This document shows positions 36,575-44,706 of a stretch of 64,000 bases of DNA, piece by piece. A program made the position numbers and the translations under genes. Location: positions 1 to 64,000 of the forward strand of contig NZ_BSTM01000031.1 in NCBI RefSeq assembly GCF_030269515.1, in the 5' to 3' direction. Every line of letters starts with the position of its first letter. Within the stretch, counting starts at the first letter, position 1. The notes under the pieces are model-generated. The model ran no database searches. It had not been told where the DNA came from and saw nothing but the letters and a program-made list of their open reading frames with translations. The DNA is from Actinomadura sp. NBRC 104412 (GTDB lineage Bacteria; Actinomycetota; Actinomycetes; Streptosporangiales; Streptosporangiaceae).

Positions 36575-37849
36575 CTATCCCCGCAGCGAGTAGCGGATCG
36601 GGAGACGTTTGAGGCCGCCGACGAAGGTGGTGGCGGTGAGCTCGGGCGTGCCGTCCAGCTCGATCGACTCCAGCCGGGGCAGCAGCTCCTCGAAGAACGC
36701 GCGGGTCTCGATGCGCGCCAGCGCCGCGCCCAGGCAGTAGTGGACGCCGAACCCGAACGCCAGGTGCTTGTTGGGGTCGCGGCCCACGTCGAAGGCGAAC
36801 GGGTCGTCGAAGACCTCCTCGTCCCGGTTGGCCGAGGGGTAGGACAGCAGCACCGACTCGCCCTCGCGGATCGTGACGTCCCGCAGCTTGTAGTCCGCGG
36901 TGGCGGTGCGCATGAACTCCTTGACCGGGGTCACCCAGCGGATCATCTCTTCCACCGCCAGCGGCATCAGGGACGGGTCGTCCCGCAGGCGCCGGAGCTG
37001 GTCGGGGTGCTCGATGAGCGCGTGCAGGCCGCCGGCGACGGTGGAGCTGGTGGTGTCGTGCCCGGCGGTTGCGATGATCACGTAGTAGGAGGCGGTGTCG
37101 AAGTCGTTCAGCGGCTCCCCGTCCCTGCCCATTACGCCACCCGAACCCACCTTGGCGTTGGCGATGGCGGAGGCCAGGTCGTCGGTGGGACGGGCGCGCC
37201 GGGCCTCGGTCAACTCCTGGAAGTAGGCGAAGAAGTCCATCAGGACCTGCAAAACCTCTTCCGGGCTGTCCCCGCGGCGCAGGTCGGAGTCGTCGCCGCC
37301 GAACAGCTCCTGGGTGAGCCTGAGCATGCGGTCGAAGTCGGACTCCGGCAGCCCGAGCAGCGACAGGATCACGTACAGCGGGTAGTGCACCGCGACCTGC
37401 TGGACGAAGTCGCAGGTGTGGCCGAGGATCGCCATCCGGTCGACGTACCGGCGGGCCAGCTCCCTGATCCGCGGCTCCAGCTCGCGCATCGCCTTGGGAC
37501 GGAACCAGTCCGCGCCGATCGCGCGGATCACCCGGTGGTCGGGGTCGTCCATGTGGATGAGCGTCCGCAGCGCGATGCCCTGCTCGGCCCGCTCGCGGTT
37601 GATCTGGTCCTGGAGGGCCGTGGCCAGCAGGGGGCGCGGCGCGTTCAGGAACAGCTCGTGGTTGCGCTCGATCTCCAGGACGTCGGCGTGCTTGGTGATC
37701 GCCCAGAAGGGGTTGTAGCCGTCCCGCTCGACCCAGTGCACCGGGGCGTCCCTGCGCAGCAGGGCCAGCGCCGCGTGCAGCCGGGCGTCGTCGGCGTACG
37801 CGGTCGGATCGGCGAGCGCGCGGCCCGCCTCCTCCACGGTGAGGCTCAT
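36575..37849 (-). CDS. cytochrome P450
   Basis: A 424-residue soluble bacterial P450. The heme ligand is Cys372 in FGFGVHYCLGAAL, the I-helix oxygen-binding motif is AGHDTTSS, and the K-helix ExxR is EEMIRW. The sequence style (NAPRPLLATALQDQ; HMDDPDHRVIRAIG) resembles CYP125/142/124-like enzymes of actinobacteria that oxidise sterol side chains or fatty acids. ATG 37849 gives the usual N-terminus and follows GGAG. It lies 63 bp downstream of an acyl-CoA dehydrogenase on the same strand, supporting a lipid-degradation role. Electron partners are not in the window. Confidence 0.9.
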   Translation of the reverse strand: MSLTVEEAGRALADPTAYADDARLHAALALLRRDAPVHWVERDGYNPFWAITKHADVLEIERNHELFLNAPRPLLATALQDQINRERAEQGIALRTLIHMDDPDHRVIRAIGADWFRPKAMRELEPRIRELARRYVDRMAILGHTCDFVQQVAVHYPLYVILSLLGLPESDFDRMLRLTQELFGGDDSDLRRGDSPEEVLQVLMDFFAYFQELTEARRARPTDDLASAIANAKVGSGGVMGRDGEPLNDFDTASYYVIIATAGHDTTSSTVAGGLHALIEHPDQLRRLRDDPSLMPLAVEEMIRWVTPVKEFMRTATADYKLRDVTIREGESVLLSYPSANRDEEVFDDPFAFDVGRDPNKHLAFGFGVHYCLGAALARIETRAFFEELLPRLESIELDGTPELTATTFVGGLKRLPIRYSLRG

Positions 37850-37912
37850 GTGTCCGGCTCCTTCGATCGGCAGCGCCGCCCGCAAGGAACCTAAGAGCCG
37901 AACCCCGTTCGG

Positions 37913-39697
37913 TCAACCATCCACGGGCGGCCGAGGGTCGATCAGGGCGCCGTCCGCCAGATCCTTGAACCGTTCGAGATCCTCGGACGGGGCGTCGATG
38001 CCCCGCAGGGCGCCGTGGTCGGCCAGGTGCGCGGACGCGTAGAGGCGGGCGACCAGGGCCTTGCGGTCGGTGCCCAGCTCGGCACGCTCCCAGCCGGCCT
38101 GCTCCAGCAGCAGCGCCGCCGCGTACACGTCCGCCATGTACTGGGCCAGCGGGTACAGGCGCGCCTCGGCCGTGGCCCGGTCCAGCCCCGACCACCGGTT
38201 GATCGCCTTGCGCAGGTCGCCGACGCGCTGGTGGACGAGGTCGGCCGTGGCCGCGTCGCCCTCCGGGGCGCGGCCGGCGGCCTCCTCGACGCGGTCGAGG
38301 AACGGCAGGTGCGCCTGCTCCCTGTCCATGGCGCGGCGCACGTCCAGGCACAGGATGTTGTCGCCGCCCTCCCAGATCGGGTTGACCTGCGCGTCCCGGA
38401 GGATCCTCGCGACCGGCCACTGCTCGATGTAGCCGTTGCCGCCGTGGATCTCGATGGCGTCGCCGGCCGCCGTCACGCCGAGCCGGGCCGCGCGCAGCTT
38501 GATCAGCGCGGGGGCGAGCCGCAGCCGGGGACGGCCCAGGTAGCCGTCGAACACCAGCGCCTGCGCGGCCTCCGTCTCCACGATCAGCTCCGCCAGCTTG
38601 CGGCGCATCAGCGGCTGCTCGTACAGCGGCGCCCCGAACGCCTCGCGGGCCCGCGTGTAGCACAGCGACTCGACCAGCGACCGGCGCGCGCAGCCCAGGC
38701 CCATCGCCGCGATCGCGAGCCGGGCGCCGTTGGTCAGCTCCATCATCCGCGCCAGGCCCTTGCCGTCGCCCGCGCCGCCCTCGGTGGACGCCGGGGCGAG
38801 CAGGAACGCCTCGGCGTCGGTGAACTCGATCTCGGCCGAGGCGACGGAGCGGGTGCCGAGCTTGTCCTTGAGGCGCCGGATCCGGACGCCGTTGCGCGTC
38901 CCGTCCCGCCGATCCCGCAGGACGAGGAACGGCGCGATGCCGCGCACCCCGTCCACGGCCCCTTCGGGCTTGGCCAGCACCACGAACGCCGAGCCGTTGG
39001 CATTGGAGGCGAACCACTTGAAGCCGTTCAGCCGCCAGGCGCCGTCGGCGTCGGGGGAGGCGGTGGACTCCAGGGCGCCGAGGTCGGAGCCGCCGGAGCG
39101 CTCGGTGAGCATCTGCGCGGCCTCTCCGGAGAACTCACCGGCCGCGAACAGCTCCCGCACGCGGGCCTTGACGTCCTCGGGCGCGAACAGCTCGGTCAGC
39201 CGCACCACCATGTCGCCGCCCGTGCCCAGCGCGCAGGCCATCCCGATGTCGGCCTGGTCGAGCAGGTAGCTCCAGGCCACCTCGATCGGCGCCGGGTCCA
39301 CGCCCGCCGCCCTGGCCTCCGCGTGGAACTCGGGACGGTTGGCGGCGGAGGCCACCAGCTCGCGCCGGGACGCCTCGAACGACGCCGGCATCACGACCTG
39401 GCTGATGTCGCGTCCCCACCGGTCGTACTTCTCCAGGCGCGGCGGGTTGCGGTCGGTCTCCTCCGCCCACCGCGCGACCGGGCCGCCCATCAGCGCGCCC
39501 AGCTCGGTCAGGCGCGGCTCGGCCCACGCCAGGCCGTCCGCTCCCAGGTGCCGCCGCATGAGGAAGCGCAACGTCGGGTCGCTGGTGTACCAGTTGAGGC
39601 CGACGGCCCCTTGGTAGCGCTCGGTCGCGTACCGGCGGGCCTTGCCGGGGCCGCCGAAGGGGAGCCTGTCCACGGGCTCGATGAGGTAGGAGGCCAT
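37913..39697 (-). CDS. acyl-CoA dehydrogenase (AidB-like, long form)
   Basis: A 594-residue FAD-dependent dehydrogenase. The N-terminal extension (WYTSDPTLRFLMRRHL) and long C-terminal helical region are typical of the AidB/FadE-like long ACADs. It contains AQMLTERSGGSDLGALEST for FAD and substrate binding, WFASNANGSAFVVLAKPEGA, and GGNGYIEQWPVARILRDAQV near the active-site loop. It oxidises an acyl-CoA, or may act on alkylated substrates as AidB does; the substrate is unknown. It is divergent from a PaaX-type regulator across 58 bp and is probably controlled by it. Electrons would pass through ETF, possibly to the EtfD encoded at 10028-12187. Confidence 0.9.
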   Translation of the reverse strand: MASYLIEPVDRLPFGGPGKARRYATERYQGAVGLNWYTSDPTLRFLMRRHLGADGLAWAEPRLTELGALMGGPVARWAEETDRNPPRLEKYDRWGRDISQVVMPASFEASRRELVASAANRPEFHAEARAAGVDPAPIEVAWSYLLDQADIGMACALGTGGDMVVRLTELFAPEDVKARVRELFAAGEFSGEAAQMLTERSGGSDLGALESTASPDADGAWRLNGFKWFASNANGSAFVVLAKPEGAVDGVRGIAPFLVLRDRRDGTRNGVRIRRLKDKLGTRSVASAEIEFTDAEAFLLAPASTEGGAGDGKGLARMMELTNGARLAIAAMGLGCARRSLVESLCYTRAREAFGAPLYEQPLMRRKLAELIVETEAAQALVFDGYLGRPRLRLAPALIKLRAARLGVTAAGDAIEIHGGNGYIEQWPVARILRDAQVNPIWEGGDNILCLDVRRAMDREQAHLPFLDRVEEAAGRAPEGDAATADLVHQRVGDLRKAINRWSGLDRATAEARLYPLAQYMADVYAAALLLEQAGWERAELGTDRKALVARLYASAHLADHGALRGIDAPSEDLERFKDLADGALIDPRPPVDG

Positions 39698-39755
39698 ATC
39701 CGGACATTACACTCTTGCTACACCTGGCGGAAGTCTGTAATCGAGGGGTGCTCGG
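39698..39755. promoter_or_regulatory. divergent promoter region of ACAD and paaX-like genes
   Basis: The 58-bp gap carries ATTACA near the ACAD start and TGTAAT near the regulator start, an inverted pair about 24 bp apart. TTGCTA-N17-TAATCG reads toward the regulator and TTCCGC-N17-TAATGT toward the ACAD gene as plausible -35/-10 pairs. The PaaX-type protein could bind the inverted repeat and silence both genes. Confidence 0.45.
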
Positions 39756-40499
39756 ATGGCGAACGGTCTCGGGCTGCGGCCGCTGACGGCGCGGTCGGTC
39801 GTGCTCAGCACGCTGCTCGGGCTGCACCCGCCCCGCCTCGGCGCCCGCGGCTTCGTCCGGGTCGGCGAGCTGTTCGGCATCGCCGAGGGCACGATCCGGG
39901 TGGCGCTGTCGCGGATGGTGGCCTCCGGCGACCTCGTCCAGACCGGCGGCGTCTACGAGCTGTCCGAACGGCTGCGGCTCCGGCAGGCCCGGCAGGACGA
40001 GGGCCGCTTCCCGCGCACCCGGCCCTGGGACGGCACCTGGGAGATCGCCGTGATCACCGCCGAGCGCCGACCCGCCGCCGAGCGCGCCGCGCTGCGCCAG
40101 GCCATGTCCGAGCTGCGGCTGGCCGAGCTGCGCGAAGGCACCTGGCTGCGGCCCGCCAACCTGACCAGGGACTCCCGCCCACCGATCGTCGAACGCCAGT
40201 GCACCTTCCTCTCCGGGCGCCCCGAAGGCGATCCCGCGGCGCTGGCCGCCACGCTGTGGGACCTGGACGCCTGGGCGTCCACGGCCCATGACCTGCGTGC
40301 CCTTCTCGGGAAGGCCGGTACGCTGGCCGAGCGGTTCACGGTGTCGGCGGCGGTACGGCGCCACCTGCTCCGCGACCCGCTCCTGCCCGTACCGCTGCTG
40401 CCCGACGCCTGGCCCGGCTCTGACCTGCGAGAACACTACGAGCGGTACGAGGCCGGGTTCGAGCGCGTGCTGGCCGAGCACATCTTCGGGGGCGACTAG
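39756..40499 (+). CDS. PaaX-family transcriptional regulator
   Basis: A 247-residue repressor-type protein. The N-terminal winged helix (RSVVLSTLLGLHPPRLGARG, then FGIAEGTIRVALSRMVASGD) is followed by the PaaX middle domain (GTWEIAVITAERR) and C-terminal domain (DPLLPVPLLPDAWPGSDLRE). PaaX-like proteins sense an acyl-CoA thioester, such as phenylacetyl-CoA in the prototype, and release DNA when it is bound. Divergence from an acyl-CoA dehydrogenase gene suggests a related acyl-CoA inducer. Its stop overlaps the convergent thioesterase gene by 4 bp. Confidence 0.88.
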   Translation: MANGLGLRPLTARSVVLSTLLGLHPPRLGARGFVRVGELFGIAEGTIRVALSRMVASGDLVQTGGVYELSERLRLRQARQDEGRFPRTRPWDGTWEIAVITAERRPAAERAALRQAMSELRLAELREGTWLRPANLTRDSRPPIVERQCTFLSGRPEGDPAALAATLWDLDAWASTAHDLRALLGKAGTLAERFTVSAAVRRHLLRDPLLPVPLLPDAWPGSDLREHYERYEAGFERVLAEHIFGGD

Positions 40500-40930
40500 C
40501 CGTCCCCGTCCGGGCGTCCCGGGGCCACCAGCTTCTCCATCTCGGCGCGGATCGGCTCGGGGACGGCGACCGGCCGCCGATCCTCACGGCCGACGAACAC
40601 GTGCACGAAATGGCCCTCGGCGACCAGCGTCCCGTCCGGGCGGTACAGCCCGACCTCCCATCGGACGCTGGAACGCCCGAGTCTCCCGATCCGCAGCCCT
40701 AGCTGGATCGGCTCAGGGAAGGCCACTTCCGCCTTGTACGAGCAGTGCGACTCCACGCACAGCCCGATGACCTCGGCCGTGCCCGGGTCGAACCCGGCCG
40801 ACCGGATCATCCACTCGTTGATGGCCGTGTCCATCAGCGAGTAATGGACGACGTTGTTGACGTGGCCGTAGAGGTCGTTGTCCTTCCACCGCGTCGGAAC
40901 CGTCACCCAATGCGCGTAGTCGTCGTTCAC
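40496..40930 (-). CDS. acyl-CoA thioesterase (4HBT hotdog family)
   Basis: A 144-residue hotdog-fold thioesterase. The active-site signature TRWKDNDLYGHVNNVVHYSL carries the catalytic Asp of the 4-hydroxybenzoyl-CoA thioesterase (4HBT) type. SVRWEVGLYRPDGTLVAEGH forms the second strand pair of the hotdog sheet. It probably hydrolyses short or medium acyl-CoA esters. The start is ATG with no strong ribosome site. A small basic protein gene lies 44 bp upstream on the same strand and may be co-transcribed. The chain-length preference is unknown. Confidence 0.88.
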   Translation of the reverse strand: MNDDYAHWVTVPTRWKDNDLYGHVNNVVHYSLMDTAINEWMIRSAGFDPGTAEVIGLCVESHCSYKAEVAFPEPIQLGLRIGRLGRSSVRWEVGLYRPDGTLVAEGHFVHVFVGREDRRPVAVPEPIRAEMEKLVAPGRPDGDG

Positions 40931-40974
40931 GGCGTCCAGAATAGGAACCGCCGGACCGGGCGGGATCCGCGGCT

Positions 40975-41127
40975 CTAGTGGCGGCGCCCGCCACGGAGCC
41001 TGGCCAGGATGCCGCGCACCTTGGCCTGCGTACGGGGGTCGCGCGCCAGCCGTTCGGCGCGGGCGCGGGCCTGCCGCCCCTGGGGACTATGCAGAAAACG
41101 CTTGATCCGATCAACGAGCGAAGCCAT
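40975..41127 (-). CDS. 50-residue basic protein
   Basis: A very small gene that reads MASLVDRIKRFLHSPQGRQA and then an Arg-rich helix (RARAERLARDPRTQAKVRGI). The protein is strongly basic and probably an amphipathic helical pair. GGAGGAG stands six bases before the ATG, the best ribosome site in the area, and codon third positions are GC-rich. Short helical Arg-rich proteins of this kind occur in other actinomycetes, without known function; membrane or nucleic-acid association is a guess. The gap 41128-41397 is A/T-richer and shows no convincing gene. Confidence 0.6.
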   Translation of the reverse strand: MASLVDRIKRFLHSPQGRQARARAERLARDPRTQAKVRGILARLRGGRRH

Positions 41128-41397
41128 ACCGAACTCCTCCATGTCGGGCGCGCGGGGCGGGTCCAGCGAGCCTCACCTGGACAACGAACGCCGGACGCCC
41201 GAAAGTTGCAACCGTACGGATCTTTTTGTTGCCCGGGTACGGGGTCATGGCACCTGTCCTCACCGACATTTTTCCGGACCCCTTCGTGTCTGTGGAAGAA
41301 TTGTGCGAGTACGAAATTCGCCAGTCGGCGGTGAACTATGTCCGGCCCGCACATCTCATGTGTGCCGGGTCGTCCGGTGAAACGAGATCCTTGCTGG

Positions 41398-41922
41398 TCA
41401 GCGGGGCAGGTCAAGGAGAAGGGCGTCGGCGAAAGGGGGTTCGACGCGGAATTCGCCGGTCTTGCGCCAGCCGTTCCGCAGGTACCAGCCGTAGGCGTCG
41501 GCATTGACGACGGCGGCGAGGGTGGCGTAGGGCTCGGGACGGTTGTCGAGGAGCGCCGATAAAAGCGCCCGGCCGATGCCCTCCCTGCGGCGCGGCTTGT
41601 CCACCATGAGTTCGATCACGGCGAATTTGGGCGCGGCGAGGATCGCGGTGGACGGCCTGGACGCGGCGGCCCACCAGGCTCCGGGCGGCATGGGAAAGCC
41701 GAAGGTGTAGCCGGCGAGCACGCCGTCCCGGCGGGCGGTGATCAGGGTGAAGTCCCTGGTGAGGGCCTGTTCGCGCGTTCTGCTGACGAAGCGTGCCCGG
41801 GAGAACTTCGGCGCGGAGTTGTAGGGCGGCTCGGCGTAGACCCGCTCGTACAGGTCGGCCATCTCGTCCAGCGTGCCGAGCGGGATGTGCCCGGGGTGGC
41901 GGCTGAGATAGGTCTCCGCCAT
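41398..41922 (-). CDS. GNAT-family N-acetyltransferase
   Basis: A 174-residue acetyl-CoA-dependent acyltransferase. The acetyl-CoA pyrophosphate-binding motif is in VIELMVDKPRRREGIGRALL, with the R/Q-x-x-G-x-G/A pattern RREGIGRA. It has the terminal DAYGWYLRNGWRKTGEF strand typical of the fold. The long N-terminal helix (IPLGTLDEMADLYERVYAEP) resembles actinobacterial members that act on small molecules. The substrate is unknown. The gene stands alone on the minus strand; nothing in the neighbourhood indicates its target. Confidence 0.85.
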   Translation of the reverse strand: MAETYLSRHPGHIPLGTLDEMADLYERVYAEPPYNSAPKFSRARFVSRTREQALTRDFTLITARRDGVLAGYTFGFPMPPGAWWAAASRPSTAILAAPKFAVIELMVDKPRRREGIGRALLSALLDNRPEPYATLAAVVNADAYGWYLRNGWRKTGEFRVEPPFADALLLDLPR

Positions 41923-42024
41923 GCTCGCCGCTCCTTGGTTGTGCCGGGTAAGTGGGACCCCGGGAGGACCGTACCCACATCGAAGGGTTTTTCCTCGTTC
42001 GGGGGTATTGGGGGCGCCTCGCCT

Positions 42025-42058
42025 GGCCTCCGGTCGGCCGGATGCCGTTCCGGAGGCC
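42025..42058 (-). terminator. possible terminator after the AhpD-like gene
   Basis: GGCCTCCGG (42025-42033) and CCGGAGGCC (42050-42058) form a 9-bp stem with a 16-nt loop, 12 bp past the stop of the AhpD-like gene on the minus strand. It is plausible as a terminator, but the loop is large. Confidence 0.5.
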
Positions 42059-42069
42059 GGGCGCGACCG

Positions 42070-42546
42070 TCAGGCGCTCGCGGCCGCGGCGCGGCGGTAG
42101 GCCCCGGCGGTCTGGCGGATGGTCACGTTGATGGTGTTCCAGGCGTTGATCTGGGCGATCCCCATGATCAGGGCGGCCAGGGTCTCCTCGTCGTAGTGGT
42201 CGGCGGCCTGCTCCCAGACGTCGTCGGGGACACCGCCGGGGTTGTCGGCGATCCGGGTCGCGGCCTCGGTGAGGGCGAGAGCGGCGCGCTCCTCGTCGGT
42301 GTAGTACGGGGCCTCGCGCCAGGCCGCCACCGACCAGAGGCGCTCGTCGGTCTCCCCGGCCTGCTTGGCGTCGTAGGAGTGCATGTCGACGCAGAGGCCG
42401 CAGCCGTTGATCTGGCTCGCGCGGAGCTTGATCAGATGCAGCGTGGTGTCGGGAACGCCGCTCTCGTGCAGGAACTTCTCGACCTGGTGCATCGCCTTGT
42501 AGGCGGCGGGGGCGAGCGCGGAGATGTTGTCCATGCGCGGTTTCAT
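42070..42546 (-). CDS. AhpD-like / carboxymuconolactone decarboxylase-family protein
   Basis: A 158-residue alkylhydroperoxidase-type helical protein. The redox motif is C49-G-L-C52 followed by H56 (INGCGLCVDMHSYDA), the CxxC-x3-H of AhpD and related peroxidases. The downstream MGIAQINAWNTINVTIRQTA matches the family's closing helices. It probably reduces peroxides or handles thiol redox stress. An Rrf2-type regulator gene lies just upstream on the same strand, and the palindrome TGGACA-N5-TGTCCA sits between them, before the start. This pairing suggests Rrf2 control of this gene. Confidence 0.88.
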   Translation of the reverse strand: MKPRMDNISALAPAAYKAMHQVEKFLHESGVPDTTLHLIKLRASQINGCGLCVDMHSYDAKQAGETDERLWSVAAWREAPYYTDEERAALALTEAATRIADNPGGVPDDVWEQAADHYDEETLAALIMGIAQINAWNTINVTIRQTAGAYRRAAAASA

Positions 42547-42566
42547 GTGTGTCTCCTTCTCTTAAT

Positions 42567-42583
42567 TGGACATTTCTTGTCCA
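42567..42583. promoter_or_regulatory. putative Rrf2 operator before the AhpD-like gene
   Basis: TGGACA-TTTCT-TGTCCA is a perfect 6-bp inverted repeat with a 5-bp A/T-rich centre, 20 bp upstream of the AhpD-like start codon and just after the Rrf2 gene stop. Its position over a likely promoter fits repression by the neighbouring Rrf2 protein. Confidence 0.6.
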
Positions 42584-42634
42584 GATTCACGCCACAGGAA
42601 GGGCGCGGGTCGGCGGGTACGAGCCGGGGGCGGG

Positions 42635-43117
42635 TCAGTTACGGGCGTGCCAGGCCCGGATGCGTTCGCCCAGGCGGGGCGACACCCGTTCGGCCTGTTT
42701 GCGGACGTCGGCGAGGGTCTGCGCGGCCAGGGCGCGCCGCCACGCCAGTTCGGCGCGGTGCATCGCGATGCTCACCGCGCACGGGATCTCGGCTTCGCGT
42801 CCGGACGACCCGGCGCCCATGCCGCGGCGGCGGATCTCGGTGCACTGGAACGCCTCGTCCGGGCCCTCGATCGCGGCGACCACGTCCATCAAGGTGATCT
42901 GGTCCAGCGGGCGGGCCAGGGCGAAGCCGCCTCCCGCGCCCGGCGTGGAGGTCGCGATCCCGGCTCTGACCAGCGCCTGGAGCTGCTTGTTGAGGTACGG
43001 GGGCGGCAGGTCGTAGCTCGCGGCGAGCCGGGTCGTGGGAACCGGGCGGTCCGACTCCAGCCAGTCGAGGAGCAGGCAGATGTGCACCGCCCACTCGACG
43101 CCCTCGCTCATCCTCAT
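42635..43117 (-). CDS. Rrf2-family transcriptional regulator
   Basis: A 160-residue Rrf2/IscR/NsrR-type regulator. The N-terminal winged helix reads EGVEWAVHICLLLDWLESDR, then ASYDLPPPYLNKQLQALVRA with the wing GAGGGFALARP. The three clustered Cys of the Fe-S-binding members are not present in their usual 5-residue spacing: only Cys92 and Cys113 are in that region, plus Cys14. It may therefore be a thiol sensor or bind a cluster differently. It lies 4 bp after the arylamine N-acetyltransferase stop, so the two are co-transcribed. A likely operator precedes the next gene. Confidence 0.9.
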   Translation of the reverse strand: MRMSEGVEWAVHICLLLDWLESDRPVPTTRLAASYDLPPPYLNKQLQALVRAGIATSTPGAGGGFALARPLDQITLMDVVAAIEGPDEAFQCTEIRRRGMGAGSSGREAEIPCAVSIAMHRAELAWRRALAAQTLADVRKQAERVSPRLGERIRAWHARN

Positions 43118-43121
43118 GCCG

Positions 43122-43982
43122 TCACGCCTTCGGCAGCCCGGCCACGAGGCGGGCGGTGTCGTCGGCGCCGAGCTCGATACCGAAGACCTCGGCGAGGATC
43201 TTCGGTACCTCGTCCCGGTCCACCACGCGGGTCTCGACAGGACCCTCGGGGCGGGTGATCGTCAGGCGGGTGTCGTCGAGCTGGTGCTGGACGTCCGGGG
43301 CGAAGTGCTGCGCGTAGAGCCGGCCGGTGAACGGTGACCGCGTGTTGGTGGACACGTAGTAGTTCGCCAGGTGGTAGTCGACGTGGTACGAGGGCGCGAC
43401 CGTGAACACGTGCCGTCGCACCCACCCCTCGGGGCCCCGCTCGTGCAGCGCCCACTGCTCGACGCCCGGCAGGCCGCCCTGCGAGGCCGTGAGCCGTTCG
43501 AGCCGGTACGCCCAGCCCTCCTGCACCGACTCGGCGCCGTCGACGAGTTCCAGCGGCGCGAGCGGGCCGGACCCGAAGCCGACGTCGCAGAGCCACACGC
43601 CGCCGTCCACCTCGACCCGGACCAGCGCGTGCGTGGTCGGACGAAGCTCCGGCGCCCCTAGCTGCACCCGTCCCGACAGGGCGGTGAAGGTGAACCCGAA
43701 CCGTTCGAGCGCGGCGGCGAACAGCTCGGTGTGCTCGAAGCAGTAGCCCCCGCGCCGCCGCCGGACGAGCTTGTCCTGCAAAGCCTCGACGCCCAGGACG
43801 ATGGGACGTCCGAGCACGATCTCCAGATTCTCGAACGGGATGGACGTGACATGCCCCCGGTGCAGTGCCCGCAGCGCGGCGATCGTGGGCGAGCGGTCGC
43901 CGAGGTAGCCGATGCGCTCCAGGTACGCGTCGAGGTCCAGCAGTTCCCCCTGCCACCCCGTACCGGTGAGCACCTGGTCCAT
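43122..43982 (-). CDS. nat: arylamine N-acetyltransferase
   Basis: A 286-residue enzyme that transfers acetyl (or propionyl) from CoA to arylamines or hydrazines. The catalytic triad is complete: Cys81 in RRGGYCFEHTELF, His118 in RPTTHALVRVEV and Asp133 in WLCDVGFGSGP. SIPFENLEI near the N-terminus is a family hallmark. Mycobacterial homologues are linked to cholesterol-derived acyl-CoA metabolism and isoniazid acetylation. Here it heads a small operon with an Rrf2 regulator and an AhpD-like protein, suggesting a response to redox or aromatic stress (inference). Confidence 0.93.
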   Translation of the reverse strand: MDQVLTGTGWQGELLDLDAYLERIGYLGDRSPTIAALRALHRGHVTSIPFENLEIVLGRPIVLGVEALQDKLVRRRRGGYCFEHTELFAAALERFGFTFTALSGRVQLGAPELRPTTHALVRVEVDGGVWLCDVGFGSGPLAPLELVDGAESVQEGWAYRLERLTASQGGLPGVEQWALHERGPEGWVRRHVFTVAPSYHVDYHLANYYVSTNTRSPFTGRLYAQHFAPDVQHQLDDTRLTITRPEGPVETRVVDRDEVPKILAEVFGIELGADDTARLVAGLPKA

Positions 43983-44019
43983 CGGCGTCCCTCCGCATTC
44001 TGGATGATCGATGTCTAGA

Positions 44020-44706
44020 TTAGACCATGAAGCGGGCCAGCAACTCGTCGCCCCCCGGGTCGTGGATGCGGAGGACGAGGATGTCGTGAACGTCCAGCGG
44101 AATGGTCCGCCCCCACGAACCTCCGCCGGGCCGGACGGTCATCGTGCCCAGGGGGACGGTGCGGCCGTCGCGGCTGGTCAGGGTGATCCGGTAGTCGCCT
44201 TGGCGGAGGTCGCCCGGCATCGTGATGAACAGCCAGGCGGGGGTGCCCTGGTAGGCGAAGACATAACCGGCCGGGGTGGTGCCGGCCCCGTTGATGGCGA
44301 CCGTCTTCAGGTAGCGGCCCTTGGCGACGGCCAGGGTCTCGCGATAGCCGTCGGCCAGGGCCCGGTCGTCCTCCGTCTGCCGCCATACCGATCCCGCGGA
44401 GGTCGCCGCGATGAGGACGGCGGCCGCCCCCAGCAGGGCCGTGTCGCGAAGCCGCCGGCGGCGGGGCCCGCGCCGCTGGGTCATGGGAGCGAGGACGGCG
44501 GCCTCGAAACCGGCGGGCGGCTGCCGTTCGGGGGCGAGCAGGAGCAGCTCGTCGACGAGGGCGGTGTGCGCTTCGAGCTCGCGGTGGCACCGCCCGCATC
44601 CGGCGAGATGGCGCAGCGACCTGGCGCGTTCCTCCGCCGAGGCGATGCCCGCCGCCAGCTCCGGCAGGAGCGGGCGGGTGCCGGTGCAGGCGGGACGGTC
44701 AGTCAT
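44020..44706 (-). CDS. zinc-finger anti-sigma factor
   Basis: A 228-residue membrane anti-sigma factor. The cytoplasmic ZAS motif is H33-x3-C37-x2-C40 (LRHLAGCGRCHRE). One membrane helix follows at about 86-108 (DTALLGAAAVLIAATSAGSV) and then an extracytoplasmic beta domain (AGYVFAYQGTPAWLFITMPG; YRITLTSRDGRTVPLG). It would hold the sigma factor encoded upstream until a signal is received. Its GTG/ATG start overlaps the sigma gene by 8 bp, so production is coupled. The outer domain type is seen in several actinobacterial anti-sigma factors; its signal is unknown. Confidence 0.9.
   Translation of the reverse strand: MTDRPACTGTRPLLPELAAGIASAEERARSLRHLAGCGRCHRELEAHTALVDELLLLAPERQPPAGFEAAVLAPMTQRRGPRRRRLRDTALLGAAAVLIAATSAGSVWRQTEDDRALADGYRETLAVAKGRYLKTVAINGAGTTPAGYVFAYQGTPAWLFITMPGDLRQGDYRITLTSRDGRTVPLGTMTVRPGGGSWGRTIPLDVHDILVLRIHDPGGDELLARFMV

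Noticed and set aside
41226..41507. Plus-strand frame starting MLPGYGVMAPVLTDIF
   Set aside because: Half of it is antisense to the GNAT gene and it turns into Arg-rich noise. No ribosome site is present.
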